From the NCBI GenBank assembly GCA_014584345.1, contig JACTNB010000013.1, positions 310,001 through 374,000 on the forward strand: a stretch of DNA of 64,000 bases, read 5' to 3'. Shown here piece after piece: positions 25,877-35,681 of the stretch (position 1 is its first letter; every line of letters begins with the position of its first letter). This DNA comes from Planctomycetota bacterium (GTDB taxonomy: Bacteria > Planctomycetota > Planctomycetia > Planctomycetales > Planctomycetaceae). The notes under the pieces are model-generated. The model saw nothing but the letters and a program-made list of their open reading frames with translations. It did no database searches and was not told where the DNA came from. A program made the translations under genes and the position numbers.

Positions 25877-28107
25877 CCTGGTCTGCTTCCCAATTTTATG
25901 CCTGGGTTGCTTCGCTGCTGAATGTATCCCAGCAGAGTGTCGAACAATGGATCTGGAGTAGCCTGATCCTGGGTTTTGTGTTTGCCACGGTGCATCTGGT
26001 GACGATGCTGGTAACTCGCTGGGGGGATCACCATGCCACGTCGAAATCGCTGTTGTTTTCGGTGCTGATTCATCTGAGTTCCGGTGCGGGGGTGATTGTC
26101 CTGGCACCGGGAACGGCACGTGAACAGGGGCTCCAGGAGCAGGCACCGATCCGGATTCAGGAAATTATTCTGTCTGGCACGCATCAGACACGGACGGATG
26201 CGGCTGGGAATACGCCGATCTGGGAAACGATCCCGTTCACGGAGACCCCCAGGATATCCCGGTTGGAGCGGGAAGAATTTCCACTCGAACCGTCCCAGTC
26301 TCCGGAGCGCATGCTGGAACAGTCAGTGGCGGTCCCAGTGGAGGTTCCCGCGCTGGCGGAGCCGCTTCCCCGTCCGGTCGATCAACCCGCGTTGTCGGCA
26401 GTTGCCCCGTCGGAGAAAATGCAGGAGACCGCGCGGATTCCCGAGTTGGAGCAGGCCGAACTGCCAAGTCTCCCGGCGCCAGAAATGACGGGGCCAGCCG
26501 ATACCAGCGTCGCCTCGCGCAGTCCCCGTCCGCGCAGCATCACGGAGACAGAGACGTTGCAACGTCCGGAAAGTGGCGGGGTGGACCGCATTTCTCCCGA
26601 GTTCATGGAGCCCTTGCGGTTGCGGTCTCCCGAAGTGGCGCGTGGCCCCGAGCCAGACATGCCCGCGCGGGGGGAACCGAGCGAAGTAGTGGAACGTCGC
26701 CAGGCTCCCGAACAGGCTTCCGCGGAGGGGCTGAAAACGGGGGAACAGATTCCCCCGGGCGAGGGCCCCTCGCAGGCCGCGCGCGTCGACAATCGCGTGG
26801 TGACCCGAAGTTCCCGTGGTTCCACAACGCCCGCAGACCCGACTTCCGAGCAACTGGCGCGGATGGTTCCCACTCCCACCGATGCCTTGTTGGATTCCGC
26901 CTCGATTCCGATGAGCCCGTTGGTGGCCTCGCCCGAACAGGTTCCCCGTCTGAGGGATCTGCCGGAATTCCGCTTTGAAGCCGTGCGCCGCGGCGATACC
27001 GCGGAAATTCCCGCAACGTATCGGCTCCGCGATCTGGCACGCCGCAAGGAAATCGCTCGCCAGAACGGGGGGACGGATGCTTCCGAGGAAGCGGTGGAGC
27101 GTTCGCTGGCCTGGCTGGCTTCGGTGCAGGAACCGGAGGGTTACTGGGATGGCTCGAAATGGGGTTCGGGACGGATCGAAACGGATGAAGCAGGCATTAA
27201 TCGCCAACGGGCGGGAGCGGAAGCGGACACGGGCCTGACGGGCCTCGCCGTGCTTGCCTTTCTGGGAGCGGGATACACGCAGGAAGAAGGGAAGTATTCG
27301 CGAGCCGTGGGGAAAGCCCTCGATTGGATCATCAGCAAGCAGCGGGAGGATGGTTATCTGGGAGGGAACGCCACCCGGTATGCGGGAATGTATTGCCATG
27401 GCATGGCGGCCTACGCCTTGGCGGAAGCTTACGGCATGCGGAGCGAACGCCAGACGGATGATCGCCTCGGCCAGGCGGTGGCACGGGCGGTGCAGTTCAC
27501 GGTGGGGATGCAGAATCGAAACGATGGCGGCTGGCGTTATCTGCCCGACTGGTCGGGAGACATGAGCATGTTTGGCTGGCAGATGATGGCCTTGAAAAGC
27601 GCGGATATCGCGGGGATTGCGATTCCGGAAACGGCGCGGAATTTGATGCTCAAGTTTCTAGTGGATCGCTCGCTGGGCCCCCAGAAGGGTCTGGCCGCCT
27701 ATCACCCGGAGTACGGCCCCGAAATCACACCCGCCATGACTGCGGAAGCCCTGTTTTGCAAGCAGATGATGGGCATACCCCGCAATAACCCCGCCAGCCG
27801 GGAAGCGGTGGAGTATTTACTCGATTCCGAGCATGTGCCGCGAAAATCGTACCCGAACTTGTATTACTGGTATTACGGCACGCTGGCGATGTATCAGTAC
27901 GGTGGAGCGGAGTGGACTCAGTGGAATAACCTGCTGCGGGAGTTGCTGGTCGAGTCGCAGGTGAAGCGGGGCCCGCTGGCGGGTTCCTGGAATCCCGATG
28001 GTCCTTGGGGAGGATACGGAGGCCGCATTTACTCGACCGCCCTGGCAACTTTGTCGCTGGAAGTCTATTATCGCTTTCTGCCTTTGTACCGGCTCGGGAA
28101 CGAGTAA
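25873..28107 (+). CDS. Membrane protein with disordered linker and prenyltransferase-type toroid domain
   Basis: This is a 744-residue protein. Two helices lie at about 29-54 and 62-83. A Pro/Glu/Arg-rich, probably disordered region covers 85-390. The C-terminal domain (about 404-735) consists of squalene/hopene cyclase and prenyltransferase-type alpha repeats, for example SLAWLASVQEPEGYWDG, ALDWIISKQREDGYLGG and AVQFTVGMQNRNDGGWRY. No cyclase DxDD motif was found, so the toroid may bind rather than catalyse. TTG at 25873 is used: it has GGAGG seven bases upstream and overlaps exbD by 4 nt (TTGA), which fixes coupling. With ExbD it may form an energised TonB-like assembly. Confidence 0.75.
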   Translation: MTWSASQFYAWVASLLNVSQQSVEQWIWSSLILGFVFATVHLVTMLVTRWGDHHATSKSLLFSVLIHLSSGAGVIVLAPGTAREQGLQEQAPIRIQEIILSGTHQTRTDAAGNTPIWETIPFTETPRISRLEREEFPLEPSQSPERMLEQSVAVPVEVPALAEPLPRPVDQPALSAVAPSEKMQETARIPELEQAELPSLPAPEMTGPADTSVASRSPRPRSITETETLQRPESGGVDRISPEFMEPLRLRSPEVARGPEPDMPARGEPSEVVERRQAPEQASAEGLKTGEQIPPGEGPSQAARVDNRVVTRSSRGSTTPADPTSEQLARMVPTPTDALLDSASIPMSPLVASPEQVPRLRDLPEFRFEAVRRGDTAEIPATYRLRDLARRKEIARQNGGTDASEEAVERSLAWLASVQEPEGYWDGSKWGSGRIETDEAGINRQRAGAEADTGLTGLAVLAFLGAGYTQEEGKYSRAVGKALDWIISKQREDGYLGGNATRYAGMYCHGMAAYALAEAYGMRSERQTDDRLGQAVARAVQFTVGMQNRNDGGWRYLPDWSGDMSMFGWQMMALKSADIAGIAIPETARNLMLKFLVDRSLGPQKGLAAYHPEYGPEITPAMTAEALFCKQMMGIPRNNPASREAVEYLLDSEHVPRKSYPNLYYWYYGTLAMYQYGGAEWTQWNNLLRELLVESQVKRGPLAGSWNPDGPWGGYGGRIYSTALATLSLEVYYRFLPLYRLGNE

Positions 28108-28229
28108 GGTTCCCGTCGCTGCCTGCTTTCCGCCCGAGGCGGTTCCCCTGCTGGAAGGTCCATCGAGCAGCGGGGTTGCGCCCGGGTCGCCAGGCCTTTG
28201 CACTCTTAGTTATCACGGGATGAAAAACA

Positions 28230-29750
28230 ATGACCGCATGGGAACAGAATTACGAGGAACTGGTCGCGGAATTGCGGCGGAACGCGTTACTGGAATCCTG
28301 CGGCAGTGTTCTGGGCTGGGAGCGCGAAACTTATATGCCCGAAGGGGGAACGGAACTGCGGTCGCGGCAGTTGAGTCTGTTGGCAGGATTGAGGCATCAA
28401 TGGTCCACCAGCCCCCGATTGGGGGAGCTGCTGCGTTCGCTGGCCAGCGAGGATCTGGGCCCTGCCGATGGTCCCGTCGCAGTGAATGTCAGGCAGGCCT
28501 GCCGCGATTACGACCTGGCCACCAGACTTCCCCAGAAATTGGTCGAGGAAATCTCCCGCGTCACTGCACTCTCGCAACATGCGTGGCAACAGGCCAAAAA
28601 ACAGAACCGGTTCGCCGATTTCGAACCATGGTTGAAACAGGTCGTCTCGCTCAAGCGAGAACAGGCCGCCTGCCTGCATGCCGGCAAGTCGGGCCCCGTG
28701 TACGACAGCCTGCTCGATCTGTATGAACCGGGAGTGACCACGGCTGAAATACAGGCGACATTTGCGCCTTTGCGCGAGCAGTTGGTTCCGTTGGTGGGGC
28801 GGCTGGCAGAGGCGTCCTCCAAGCCCGATGCCTCGCTGCTCGCGCGGGAATATCCCATCGAGCAGCAACGTGTCCTGGCCCGCGAAGCCGCCCAGGCGAT
28901 CGGTTTCGATTTTCGGCGGGGCCGCATCGATGAGTCCGCGCATCCCTTCTGCAGTGGATTTGGCCCGGGGGATTGCCGCTTGACGACACGTTACGACGCA
29001 CACTTTTTCAGCATGGCGTTTTTCGGCACCCTGCACGAAGCCGGCCATGGAATGTATGAACAAGGATTACCCGAGGAAAGCTTTGGGTTGGGGATGGGGC
29101 ATTCCGTCTCTCTGGGAATACACGAATCGCAATCTCGCATGTGGGAAAATCTGGTGGGGCGTTCCCGCCCCTTTTGGCAGCATTTTCTCCCCCTGGCCCG
29201 GAACCAGTTTCCGGAAGCCCTGGGCGACGTGGAAACGGAAACGTTTTATCGAGCCATCAACAAGGTGGAACCGTCCTGGATTCGAGTGGAAGCCGATGAA
29301 GTCACCTACAATCTGCATATCATGTTGAGGTTCGAACTGGAGCAGAAGCTGATCGGTGGAGAACTCGAACCTGCCGATGTTCCCGGTGCCTGGAATGAAG
29401 TCTTTCAGCAGTATCTTGGCATCACTCCCCCGGATGATGCCCGAGGTTGTCTGCAGGATGTTCACTGGTCAGCGGGACTGATCGGCTACTTCCCGACGTA
29501 TGCCCTGGGGAATATCTACGCTTCGCAGTTTTATCGCGCTGCCGAACGCGAACTGGGAGATTTGTCGGCCTTGTTCGCGCGGGGAGAATTCAGCCCCCTC
29601 AGGCAGTGGCTGAACACGAACATCCATCAACGAGGGCAACAATACACCGCGGGCGAACTGGTCCGTGTCGTCACCGGGGAAAGCTTCTCCGCCTTGCCGC
29701 TGGTGGAATACCTCGAGAACAAATTCAACGACGTCTACTGCCTGACGTGA
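28230..29750 (+). CDS. Carboxypeptidase Taq (M32) family metallopeptidase
   Basis: This is a 506-residue cytoplasmic zinc carboxypeptidase that removes C-terminal residues from peptides. Family M32 motifs are complete: DxRLTTRY (C-terminal substrate region), HEAGH at 269-273 (two zinc His and the catalytic Glu), HESQSRMWEN with the third ligand Glu, and the late Gln/Tyr-rich GYFPTYALGNIYASQF. Length is normal for the family. The gene starts 122 nt after the toroid gene and is followed 20 nt later by a MITE-like remnant. Confidence 0.93.
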   Translation: MTAWEQNYEELVAELRRNALLESCGSVLGWERETYMPEGGTELRSRQLSLLAGLRHQWSTSPRLGELLRSLASEDLGPADGPVAVNVRQACRDYDLATRLPQKLVEEISRVTALSQHAWQQAKKQNRFADFEPWLKQVVSLKREQAACLHAGKSGPVYDSLLDLYEPGVTTAEIQATFAPLREQLVPLVGRLAEASSKPDASLLAREYPIEQQRVLAREAAQAIGFDFRRGRIDESAHPFCSGFGPGDCRLTTRYDAHFFSMAFFGTLHEAGHGMYEQGLPEESFGLGMGHSVSLGIHESQSRMWENLVGRSRPFWQHFLPLARNQFPEALGDVETETFYRAINKVEPSWIRVEADEVTYNLHIMLRFELEQKLIGGELEPADVPGAWNEVFQQYLGITPPDDARGCLQDVHWSAGLIGYFPTYALGNIYASQFYRAAERELGDLSALFARGEFSPLRQWLNTNIHQRGQQYTAGELVRVVTGESFSALPLVEYLENKFNDVYCLT

Positions 29751-29770
29751 TCCGCCCGAGATCCTCTAAC

Positions 29771-29883
29771 GCGGATTTCTCACCCGGGTGCAATAAATCA
29801 GGCTTCCTGACGGGCGCGGCTAGTTTTCTGGGCATTTCGAGGCAAAATTTACCGCATTGGTAAGTGTGTGAGAAATGTGGGCT
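29771..29883. mobile_element. MITE-like repeat, internally deleted copy A
   Basis: This 113-nt element in the 342-nt gap after the M32 gene keeps both outer ends of the family (GCGGATTTCTCACCC at left, GTGAGAAATGTGGGCT at right) and one inner arm (CTTCCTGACGGGCGCGG). The left inner arm and central part are missing; the deletion joins AAATCAGG directly to CTTCCTGA. The rest of the gap has no gene. Confidence 0.75.
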
Positions 29884-30092
29884 GGCGCGGGCTGCTCGGA
29901 AACAGAGGCGCGGCTCTTGTCGGTATTCTGATTTCAGGCAACGCCCTCCGTGCATCCGATTCAACGGGTCTGTACCATAAGAGAGGCGGTCGCGAATATG
30001 TTGACTGCAACGATTCACGGAATGTCCAATAAATGACGTGATCGATTTTCCGAGAGACCATCCCGAAGTTATTACTCCCGAGAGACATTTTC

Positions 30093-33000
30093 ATGATGAC
30101 CACGCGCCAAATCCGATTCTGCTGGTTGCTGCTGTTGTTTGTGCTGAATTGGACTCTGACTGGCGCGGTGCATGCAGAGCCTCCCCGACCGCTGCGGGCG
30201 TTGCTGATTACCGGGGGCTGCTGCCACGACTACGACCGCCAGAAACTGATTCTCACCCGGGGACTCAATGCCCGGGTAAACATCGAATGGACCGTGGTGC
30301 ATCAGGGAGGCACGACCACCGATACCAAAATCCCGGTGTATGCCGACGATAACTGGGCCGAGGGCTTCGATATCGTGGTGCATAACGAATGTTTTGCTGG
30401 CGTGAAGGACCCGGCATGGGTCGACCGCATCCTCAAACCGCATCGGGAGGGGACACCAGCCATCCTGATTCACTGCGCGATGCACTGCTACCGCACCGGG
30501 GATGACCGCTGGTTTGAATTCTGCGGCATGCAGTCGCCGGGGCACGGCCCGCATTTTGCCTATCTGGTCGAAAATCTCCAGCCCGACCACCCGATCATGA
30601 AGGACTTCGGCGCGAGTTGGATGACTCCCAAGGGGGAATTGTACCACTCCGTGCGTGTGTTCGAGACCGCCACCCCCCTGGCGCACGCCCGGCGACAATC
30701 CGATAATCAACCCCAGGTCTGCGTCTGGACTAATCAATATCACCAGGGACGCGTGTTTGCCACCACGATAGGCCATCACAACGAGACCATGGCGGAGCCC
30801 CAATACCTCGACATGCTGGCCCGCGGGCTGCTCTGGGCAGTCAACCGGGAAAACCTGACCGAGATTCGTAAAACGGACGAACAAACCGATCTGGAAATCA
30901 TCAAGCTGGTCAACGCCCCTCTGGAAACAGCCGAGCAGGAACCGTCCCTGGAACCTTGCTGCGGCATGGGGAACCTGGCTTTCGGTCGGCCGGCCAAGGC
31001 AAGTTCCGAGGAAACCAACAAGAAGAATTTCGCGGCCAACGCCGTGGATGGCAATCTGAAAACCCGGTGGTGCGCCAGCGGTCCCCGCGTGGACGAATGG
31101 TGGCAAGTCGACCTGGGCCAGCCTGAAACCCTCGGTTCCCTGCGTGTTCACTGGGAAGGAGATGCAGTGTATCGCTACCGAATCGCGGGCTCCCTGGATG
31201 GCGAGAGTTGGACCACACTGGTTGATATGTCGGAAAACAAAACCAAGGGCAGGATCCGCGGGCATCGGATCGAAACGAGTGAATCGCGGTATCTGCGACT
31301 GACCTATCTTGGCTGCGAAACCGGAGGCTGGGCGAGCATCTGGGAATTCGAGGCCCACGCGGGCGACCTTCCCGAATTGCCCCAGAAGGTACTCTCCGGC
31401 GCGACTCCCGTCACCGCGAAGGATGTGACCGCTCCGGCCGAGTTCGAAACCCGCCTGTTCGGCATACCGCCGCTGGTGAACTACCCGGTTTGCCTGTCGG
31501 CCGCGCCGACGGGTGAAGTGTTTGTGGGAGTGGATGAAATGGGCTCGCTGGGAAAGGAACCGGGCCGGGGCAGGATTCTCCGCTGTCTCGACCTCGATGG
31601 CGATGGCCAGGCGGAGCGGATCAATGAATTTGCCCGGGTCGATCATCCGCGTGGATTGATCTACGACCAGGGTCGCCTGTGGGTCTTGAATCCACCGCGG
31701 TTGACTTTATTCATCGATGAAGACCTGGATGGCGTGGCGGATCGCGAGGAAGTGCTGATCGAGGGCATCAGCACCGATCAGGTCGGCCAGCGCGGCGCGG
31801 ATCACACCACCAACGGGATCCGCATGGGGATCGACGGCTGGATCTACATCGCCGTCGGGGATTACGGCGTACTGGAAGCACGGGGCAGGGATGGCCGCGT
31901 ACTCAACCGGCGTGGAGGGGGCGTGATCCGGGTGCGGCCCGATGGCACCGAAATGGAATTTTTTGCCTGGGGGCTGCGGAATATTCTGGATGTCTGCATC
32001 GACCCATTTCTGAATATGTTCACACGCGACAACACAAATGACGGAGGGGGTTGGGACGTGCGTCTCAGCCAGATTCTGCAGGGTGCCGAGTATGGGTATC
32101 CCTCGTGGTACAGGAATTTCGCCGACGAGATCATGCCCGTGCTGGCGGACTACGGAGGAGGTTCGGGCTGTGGCGGGATGTATCTGCACGATGCCCGCTG
32201 GCCGGCTCCGTTCGGCGATGCACTCTACACCTGCGACTGGGGACGCAGCGAGGTCTATCGTCATCCGCTGGAACCGGTCGGCCCGACGTTCACCGCGGGT
32301 CAGGAGGTCTTCGTCAAGATTCCCCGCCCCACCGATATCGACGTGGATGGTCGCGGCCTGATGTACATCAGCAGTTGGAAGGACGGGAAATTCGCCTACG
32401 ACGGGCCGGATGTTGGTTTTGTCGCCCAGATTCGGCCGCGCGATTTTCTCCCCAAGCCGTTTCCCAATTTGAGGGAATTGACAGCTGAGCAACTGATTGA
32501 GCTTTTTCGATCTCCTTCCGCCGTGCATCGGCTGCATGCTTCGCGCGAGCTGCTGCGGCGGGACGGCCAAGCCAGCACGTCTGGTCCACTGCTGTTGAGC
32601 TTCGCCGGCGAGCGGCTCCACCCGCTGGCTGCGCGCGTGGCTGCGCTGTTCTGTTACAAGCAACTCCTGGGACAGGAAGCGAACCCCGGGTTGCTGAAAC
32701 TGGCAACAGAGCCGGCGATCCGGGAATTCGCGCTGAGGGCGGCCACGGATCGTGCCACCCAATTGGATAACGTGCCCGCCGAACCGTTTGTGGAGGCCCT
32801 GGCCGACGCCAACCCCCGCGTGCAGGCGCAGGCGTTGATTTCTCTGTTGCGATTGGGGCATGCCGAAAGCGCCGCGGCAATCTTGCCGCTGACCCATCGT
32901 TCCAGCGTGCCCGACAGCGCGACCGATGAACAGGCCCACAAGAAACCGCTTCCCGAGTTGGTTCTGCCGCACCTGGCCGTTCGCGCGCTGGTGCAACTCG

Positions 33001-33941
33001 ATGCCTGGCATCTCTGTCTGGATCAGTTGAATGGCCCGCATCGCGCGGGCGCGCTATGGACCTTGCGGTATCTGCATCGCCCCGAGGTAATCGCCGGCCT
33101 GCAGAGCCAGTTGCAGCGGGAAACCGACGAGACGCGACAGCAGGATATGCTGGCTGTGTTGTGCAGACTCTACTTTCAGGAAGGGGAATACCGGGATGGC
33201 TGGTGGGGAACCAGGCCCGACCATACCGGCCCCTATTTTTCCAGCGTGGAGTGGAGCCACTCGGCCGAAATTGCCCGCTTCCTGCGGCGATACCACGAGA
33301 CGGCCTCACCGGAACGAAAGCAAGCTATTCAACTGCAGTTGACACGCCACAAGATCAGACTGCCGGGAGTGAACGAAGAGAATCCAGCGGGCGCGGAAGC
33401 GATGGCGGACCTCAAGCCGATCGTGATTCCGCCGGTCGATCCCGGGAACAAAAACCAGATTGCCAACCTGCCCTACGAGGAAACCCTGGCCCGCGCCATG
33501 CAACCCGGCGGCGCGGAGGCCGTCTCCCGGGGACAGGCATTATTTCAGTCCCAGTCTTGCCATGCCTGCCACACCACGGCTTCCGGACAGACTCCCAAGG
33601 GACCCCACCTGGTCGATATCGGTCGGCGTTACCGGCGCGAGGAATTGATTGAATCGATCCTCAAGCCTTCCGCGAAAATCGCGCAAGGTTTCGATACCTA
33701 CGTATTCGTGATGGACGACGGCAAGCAGCACGTCGGTTTTGTCACCGGGGAGTCGGCGGAGACGATTGCGATTCGCAAAAACGACGGCTTGCCGCTGGAA
33801 CTCCCCCAAAACCAGATCGAATTCCGCCGCAAGCAGGAACCGTCGATGATGCCCGAAGGACTGGTGAACAACCTGACCCCGCAACAACTGGCCGACCTGC
33901 TCGAGTATCTCAATTCCCTCCGTTCGGACGCGGGGAACTGA
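30093..33941 (+). CDS. ThuA - F5/8C - propeller - HEAT - cytochrome c protein
   Basis: This 1282-residue secreted multidomain protein is typical of the PVC superphylum. A signal peptide (1-28, ending VHA) is followed by a ThuA-like domain (about 35-255; LLITGGCCHDYDRQK), then a discoidin/F5/8 type C carbohydrate-binding domain (about 292-422; SKFAANAVDGN-like block, WWQVDLGQ). Next come a soluble glucose/sorbosone dehydrogenase-like propeller (about 459-790), HEAT-like repeats (about 800-1110) and a C-terminal cytochrome c domain with CHACH at about 1156-1160 and a distal Met region. It may oxidise or sense sugars at the cell surface and pass electrons to the heme. Domain order is from sequence; function is inferred. 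Confidence 0.85.
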   Translation: MMTTRQIRFCWLLLLFVLNWTLTGAVHAEPPRPLRALLITGGCCHDYDRQKLILTRGLNARVNIEWTVVHQGGTTTDTKIPVYADDNWAEGFDIVVHNECFAGVKDPAWVDRILKPHREGTPAILIHCAMHCYRTGDDRWFEFCGMQSPGHGPHFAYLVENLQPDHPIMKDFGASWMTPKGELYHSVRVFETATPLAHARRQSDNQPQVCVWTNQYHQGRVFATTIGHHNETMAEPQYLDMLARGLLWAVNRENLTEIRKTDEQTDLEIIKLVNAPLETAEQEPSLEPCCGMGNLAFGRPAKASSEETNKKNFAANAVDGNLKTRWCASGPRVDEWWQVDLGQPETLGSLRVHWEGDAVYRYRIAGSLDGESWTTLVDMSENKTKGRIRGHRIETSESRYLRLTYLGCETGGWASIWEFEAHAGDLPELPQKVLSGATPVTAKDVTAPAEFETRLFGIPPLVNYPVCLSAAPTGEVFVGVDEMGSLGKEPGRGRILRCLDLDGDGQAERINEFARVDHPRGLIYDQGRLWVLNPPRLTLFIDEDLDGVADREEVLIEGISTDQVGQRGADHTTNGIRMGIDGWIYIAVGDYGVLEARGRDGRVLNRRGGGVIRVRPDGTEMEFFAWGLRNILDVCIDPFLNMFTRDNTNDGGGWDVRLSQILQGAEYGYPSWYRNFADEIMPVLADYGGGSGCGGMYLHDARWPAPFGDALYTCDWGRSEVYRHPLEPVGPTFTAGQEVFVKIPRPTDIDVDGRGLMYISSWKDGKFAYDGPDVGFVAQIRPRDFLPKPFPNLRELTAEQLIELFRSPSAVHRLHASRELLRRDGQASTSGPLLLSFAGERLHPLAARVAALFCYKQLLGQEANPGLLKLATEPAIREFALRAATDRATQLDNVPAEPFVEALADANPRVQAQALISLLRLGHAESAAAILPLTHRSSVPDSATDEQAHKKPLPELVLPHLAVRALVQLDAWHLCLDQLNGPHRAGALWTLRYLHRPEVIAGLQSQLQRETDETRQQDMLAVLCRLYFQEGEYRDGWWGTRPDHTGPYFSSVEWSHSAEIARFLRRYHETASPERKQAIQLQLTRHKIRLPGVNEENPAGAEAMADLKPIVIPPVDPGNKNQIANLPYEETLARAMQPGGAEAVSRGQALFQSQSCHACHTTASGQTPKGPHLVDIGRRYRREELIESILKPSAKIAQGFDTYVFVMDDGKQHVGFVTGESAETIAIRKNDGLPLELPQNQIEFRRKQEPSMMPEGLVNNLTPQQLADLLEYLNSLRSDAGN

Positions 33942-33971
33942 AGCGTCGCGGCGGGTTAGATGAATACGACG

Positions 33972-33985
33972 CCACGCGAGCGTGG
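33972..33985. terminator. Short hairpin between convergent genes
   Basis: CCACGC-GA-GCGTGG forms a 6-bp stem in the 46-nt space between the PVC cytochrome gene and zwf. It has no T-run, so it may be a terminator or only a short repeat. Confidence 0.3.
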
Positions 33986-33987
33986 GG

Positions 33988-35565
33988 CTACCGGTGTTTC
34001 GCGCCGGAGGGTTTGCGCCAGGCATGGCCCGTTTTTTCGAGGAGTCGGTCGGCCTCGGCTGGTCCCCAACTGCCGGCGGGGTAGAAATCGGGATCGTGCT
34101 TGCGGTTTTCCCAGCGTTCCAGGATGGGGCTAACGAAGCGCCAGGCCGCCTCGAGTTCGTCGCTGCGGGTGAACAGCGTGGTGTCGCCTCGCATCACGTC
34201 GAGCAGCAACCGCTCGTAGGCTTCAGGCAAGCCGGCATCGAAGGTTTCGTCGTAAGTGAAGTTCATTGTGGCAGGGTGAATCTGGTATTGCATCCCGGGA
34301 CGTTTCGTGGAACAGGTCAGGCTGATTCCTTCGTGGGGTTGAATGCGGAATATCAGCGTGTTGGGCTGGGCTTCGACCAGTGCGCACATATCCCCATCAC
34401 ACTCCACCGTGGTAAACAGATTCAGCGGCGGCAATTTGAATTTGACCGCGATTTCCGTGCAGCGCAACGGCATCCGCTTTCCGGTGCGGAGGAAAAAGGG
34501 AACGCCCTCCCAGCGCCAGTTGTCCACGCGGGCCTCCAGGGCGACATAGGTTTCCCGGCGGGAAATTTCCGGGATGCGTTCTTCTTGCCGATACCCCTTG
34601 AGGATTTTGCCATCAACTTCCGCGGCGGTGTATTGCCCCGCGATGGCCCAGTCATCGATGTTTTTCCGGCTGCCGGGGCGGAGCGCCTGCAGCACCTTCA
34701 GTTTTTCATCGCGGATGTTGTCGGCACGAAACAGTGAGGGGGGTTCCATCGCAATCAGGCAAAGCAACTGCAACACGTGATTCTGCATCACATCCCGCAA
34801 GGCTCCGGACTGGTCGTAATACCCGCCGCGACCACGTTCCATCCCTTGGGATTCCGCCACGGTGATCTGCACGTGTTCGACATGATTGCGATTCAGGAGA
34901 GGTTCGAAGATCGAATTCCCGAAGCGAAACAGCAGAATGTTCTGAACGGTTTCCTTCCCCAGGTAATGGTCGATCCGGTAGATCTGGGTTTCGTGCAGCA
35001 TGCGTCCCAGGGTGCTGGTCATTTCCTGCGCGGAGGCGAGGTCGTGCCCGAACGGTTTTTCAAAGACGACCCGCAACCAGTTTGGATCATGGGGATCGGG
35101 AATCATGCCCGCGTTGTGCAAAGCCTCGACCGAGGACAGAAACAACTGCGGGGAGGTCGCCATGTACACCAGGCGTTGTCCTCCCAGGCCGCTGTGTTGT
35201 TCCAGTTCTTCAAGCGACTGCTTGAACTGTTGCAGCTGGTCGGGTTGCTCCAGGTCGACCGTGCGGTAATGCAGTCGCTGATCGAACGCGTTCCACTCTT
35301 CGCCACTTACATGCCCCGTGCGGGAAGCGGATTGTACCGCTTCGAACATTTCCAGGCGGAAGGCCTCATCGGTTTTTTCCCGGCGAGCCACTCCGATAAT
35401 GCGGGATTTCTCGGGGAGATAACCGGTCTTCCACAGGGTGAATAATGCAGGAATCAGTTTTCGCGCGGTCAAATCACCCGAGGCCCCGAAGATCAGAATC
35501 GCGGCCGGTTGAGCCAAATCTCCGTAAGCTTGCGATGCGGAAAAATGAGTCTGGGATTCGGACAT
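33988..35565 (-). CDS. zwf: Glucose-6-phosphate dehydrogenase
   Basis: This 525-residue enzyme oxidises glucose 6-phosphate to 6-phosphogluconolactone, giving NADPH for biosynthesis. The coenzyme motif IFGASGDLTARKL and the active-site signature RIDHYLGKE are present. VVFEKPFGHDL and the C-terminal sugar-phosphate region (DVMRGDTTLFTRSDELEAAW) also fit. ATG at 35565 gives the normal length; the upstream extension to 35685 has no family match. Genes for 6-phosphogluconolactonase or 6-phosphogluconate dehydrogenase are not beside it. It lies convergent to the PVC cytochrome gene. Confidence 0.95.
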   Translation of the reverse strand: MSESQTHFSASQAYGDLAQPAAILIFGASGDLTARKLIPALFTLWKTGYLPEKSRIIGVARREKTDEAFRLEMFEAVQSASRTGHVSGEEWNAFDQRLHYRTVDLEQPDQLQQFKQSLEELEQHSGLGGQRLVYMATSPQLFLSSVEALHNAGMIPDPHDPNWLRVVFEKPFGHDLASAQEMTSTLGRMLHETQIYRIDHYLGKETVQNILLFRFGNSIFEPLLNRNHVEHVQITVAESQGMERGRGGYYDQSGALRDVMQNHVLQLLCLIAMEPPSLFRADNIRDEKLKVLQALRPGSRKNIDDWAIAGQYTAAEVDGKILKGYRQEERIPEISRRETYVALEARVDNWRWEGVPFFLRTGKRMPLRCTEIAVKFKLPPLNLFTTVECDGDMCALVEAQPNTLIFRIQPHEGISLTCSTKRPGMQYQIHPATMNFTYDETFDAGLPEAYERLLLDVMRGDTTLFTRSDELEAAWRFVSPILERWENRKHDPDFYPAGSWGPAEADRLLEKTGHAWRKPSGAKHR

Positions 35566-35681
35566 GCCTGTTAACCTGTGCTTTCGCGAATACGGAACGG
35601 GACGATTGGGGGAAGGTGTGTCGAGTCTGCGGGGGTATATCGAGTGATCGCCGAATAGCTTAACACCTGCTTCGGGCATTG

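Noticed and set aside
30072..31646. 524-codon minus-strand open frame
   Set aside because: It is antisense to the ThuA/F5/8C part of the PVC cytochrome gene, whose domains are clear.
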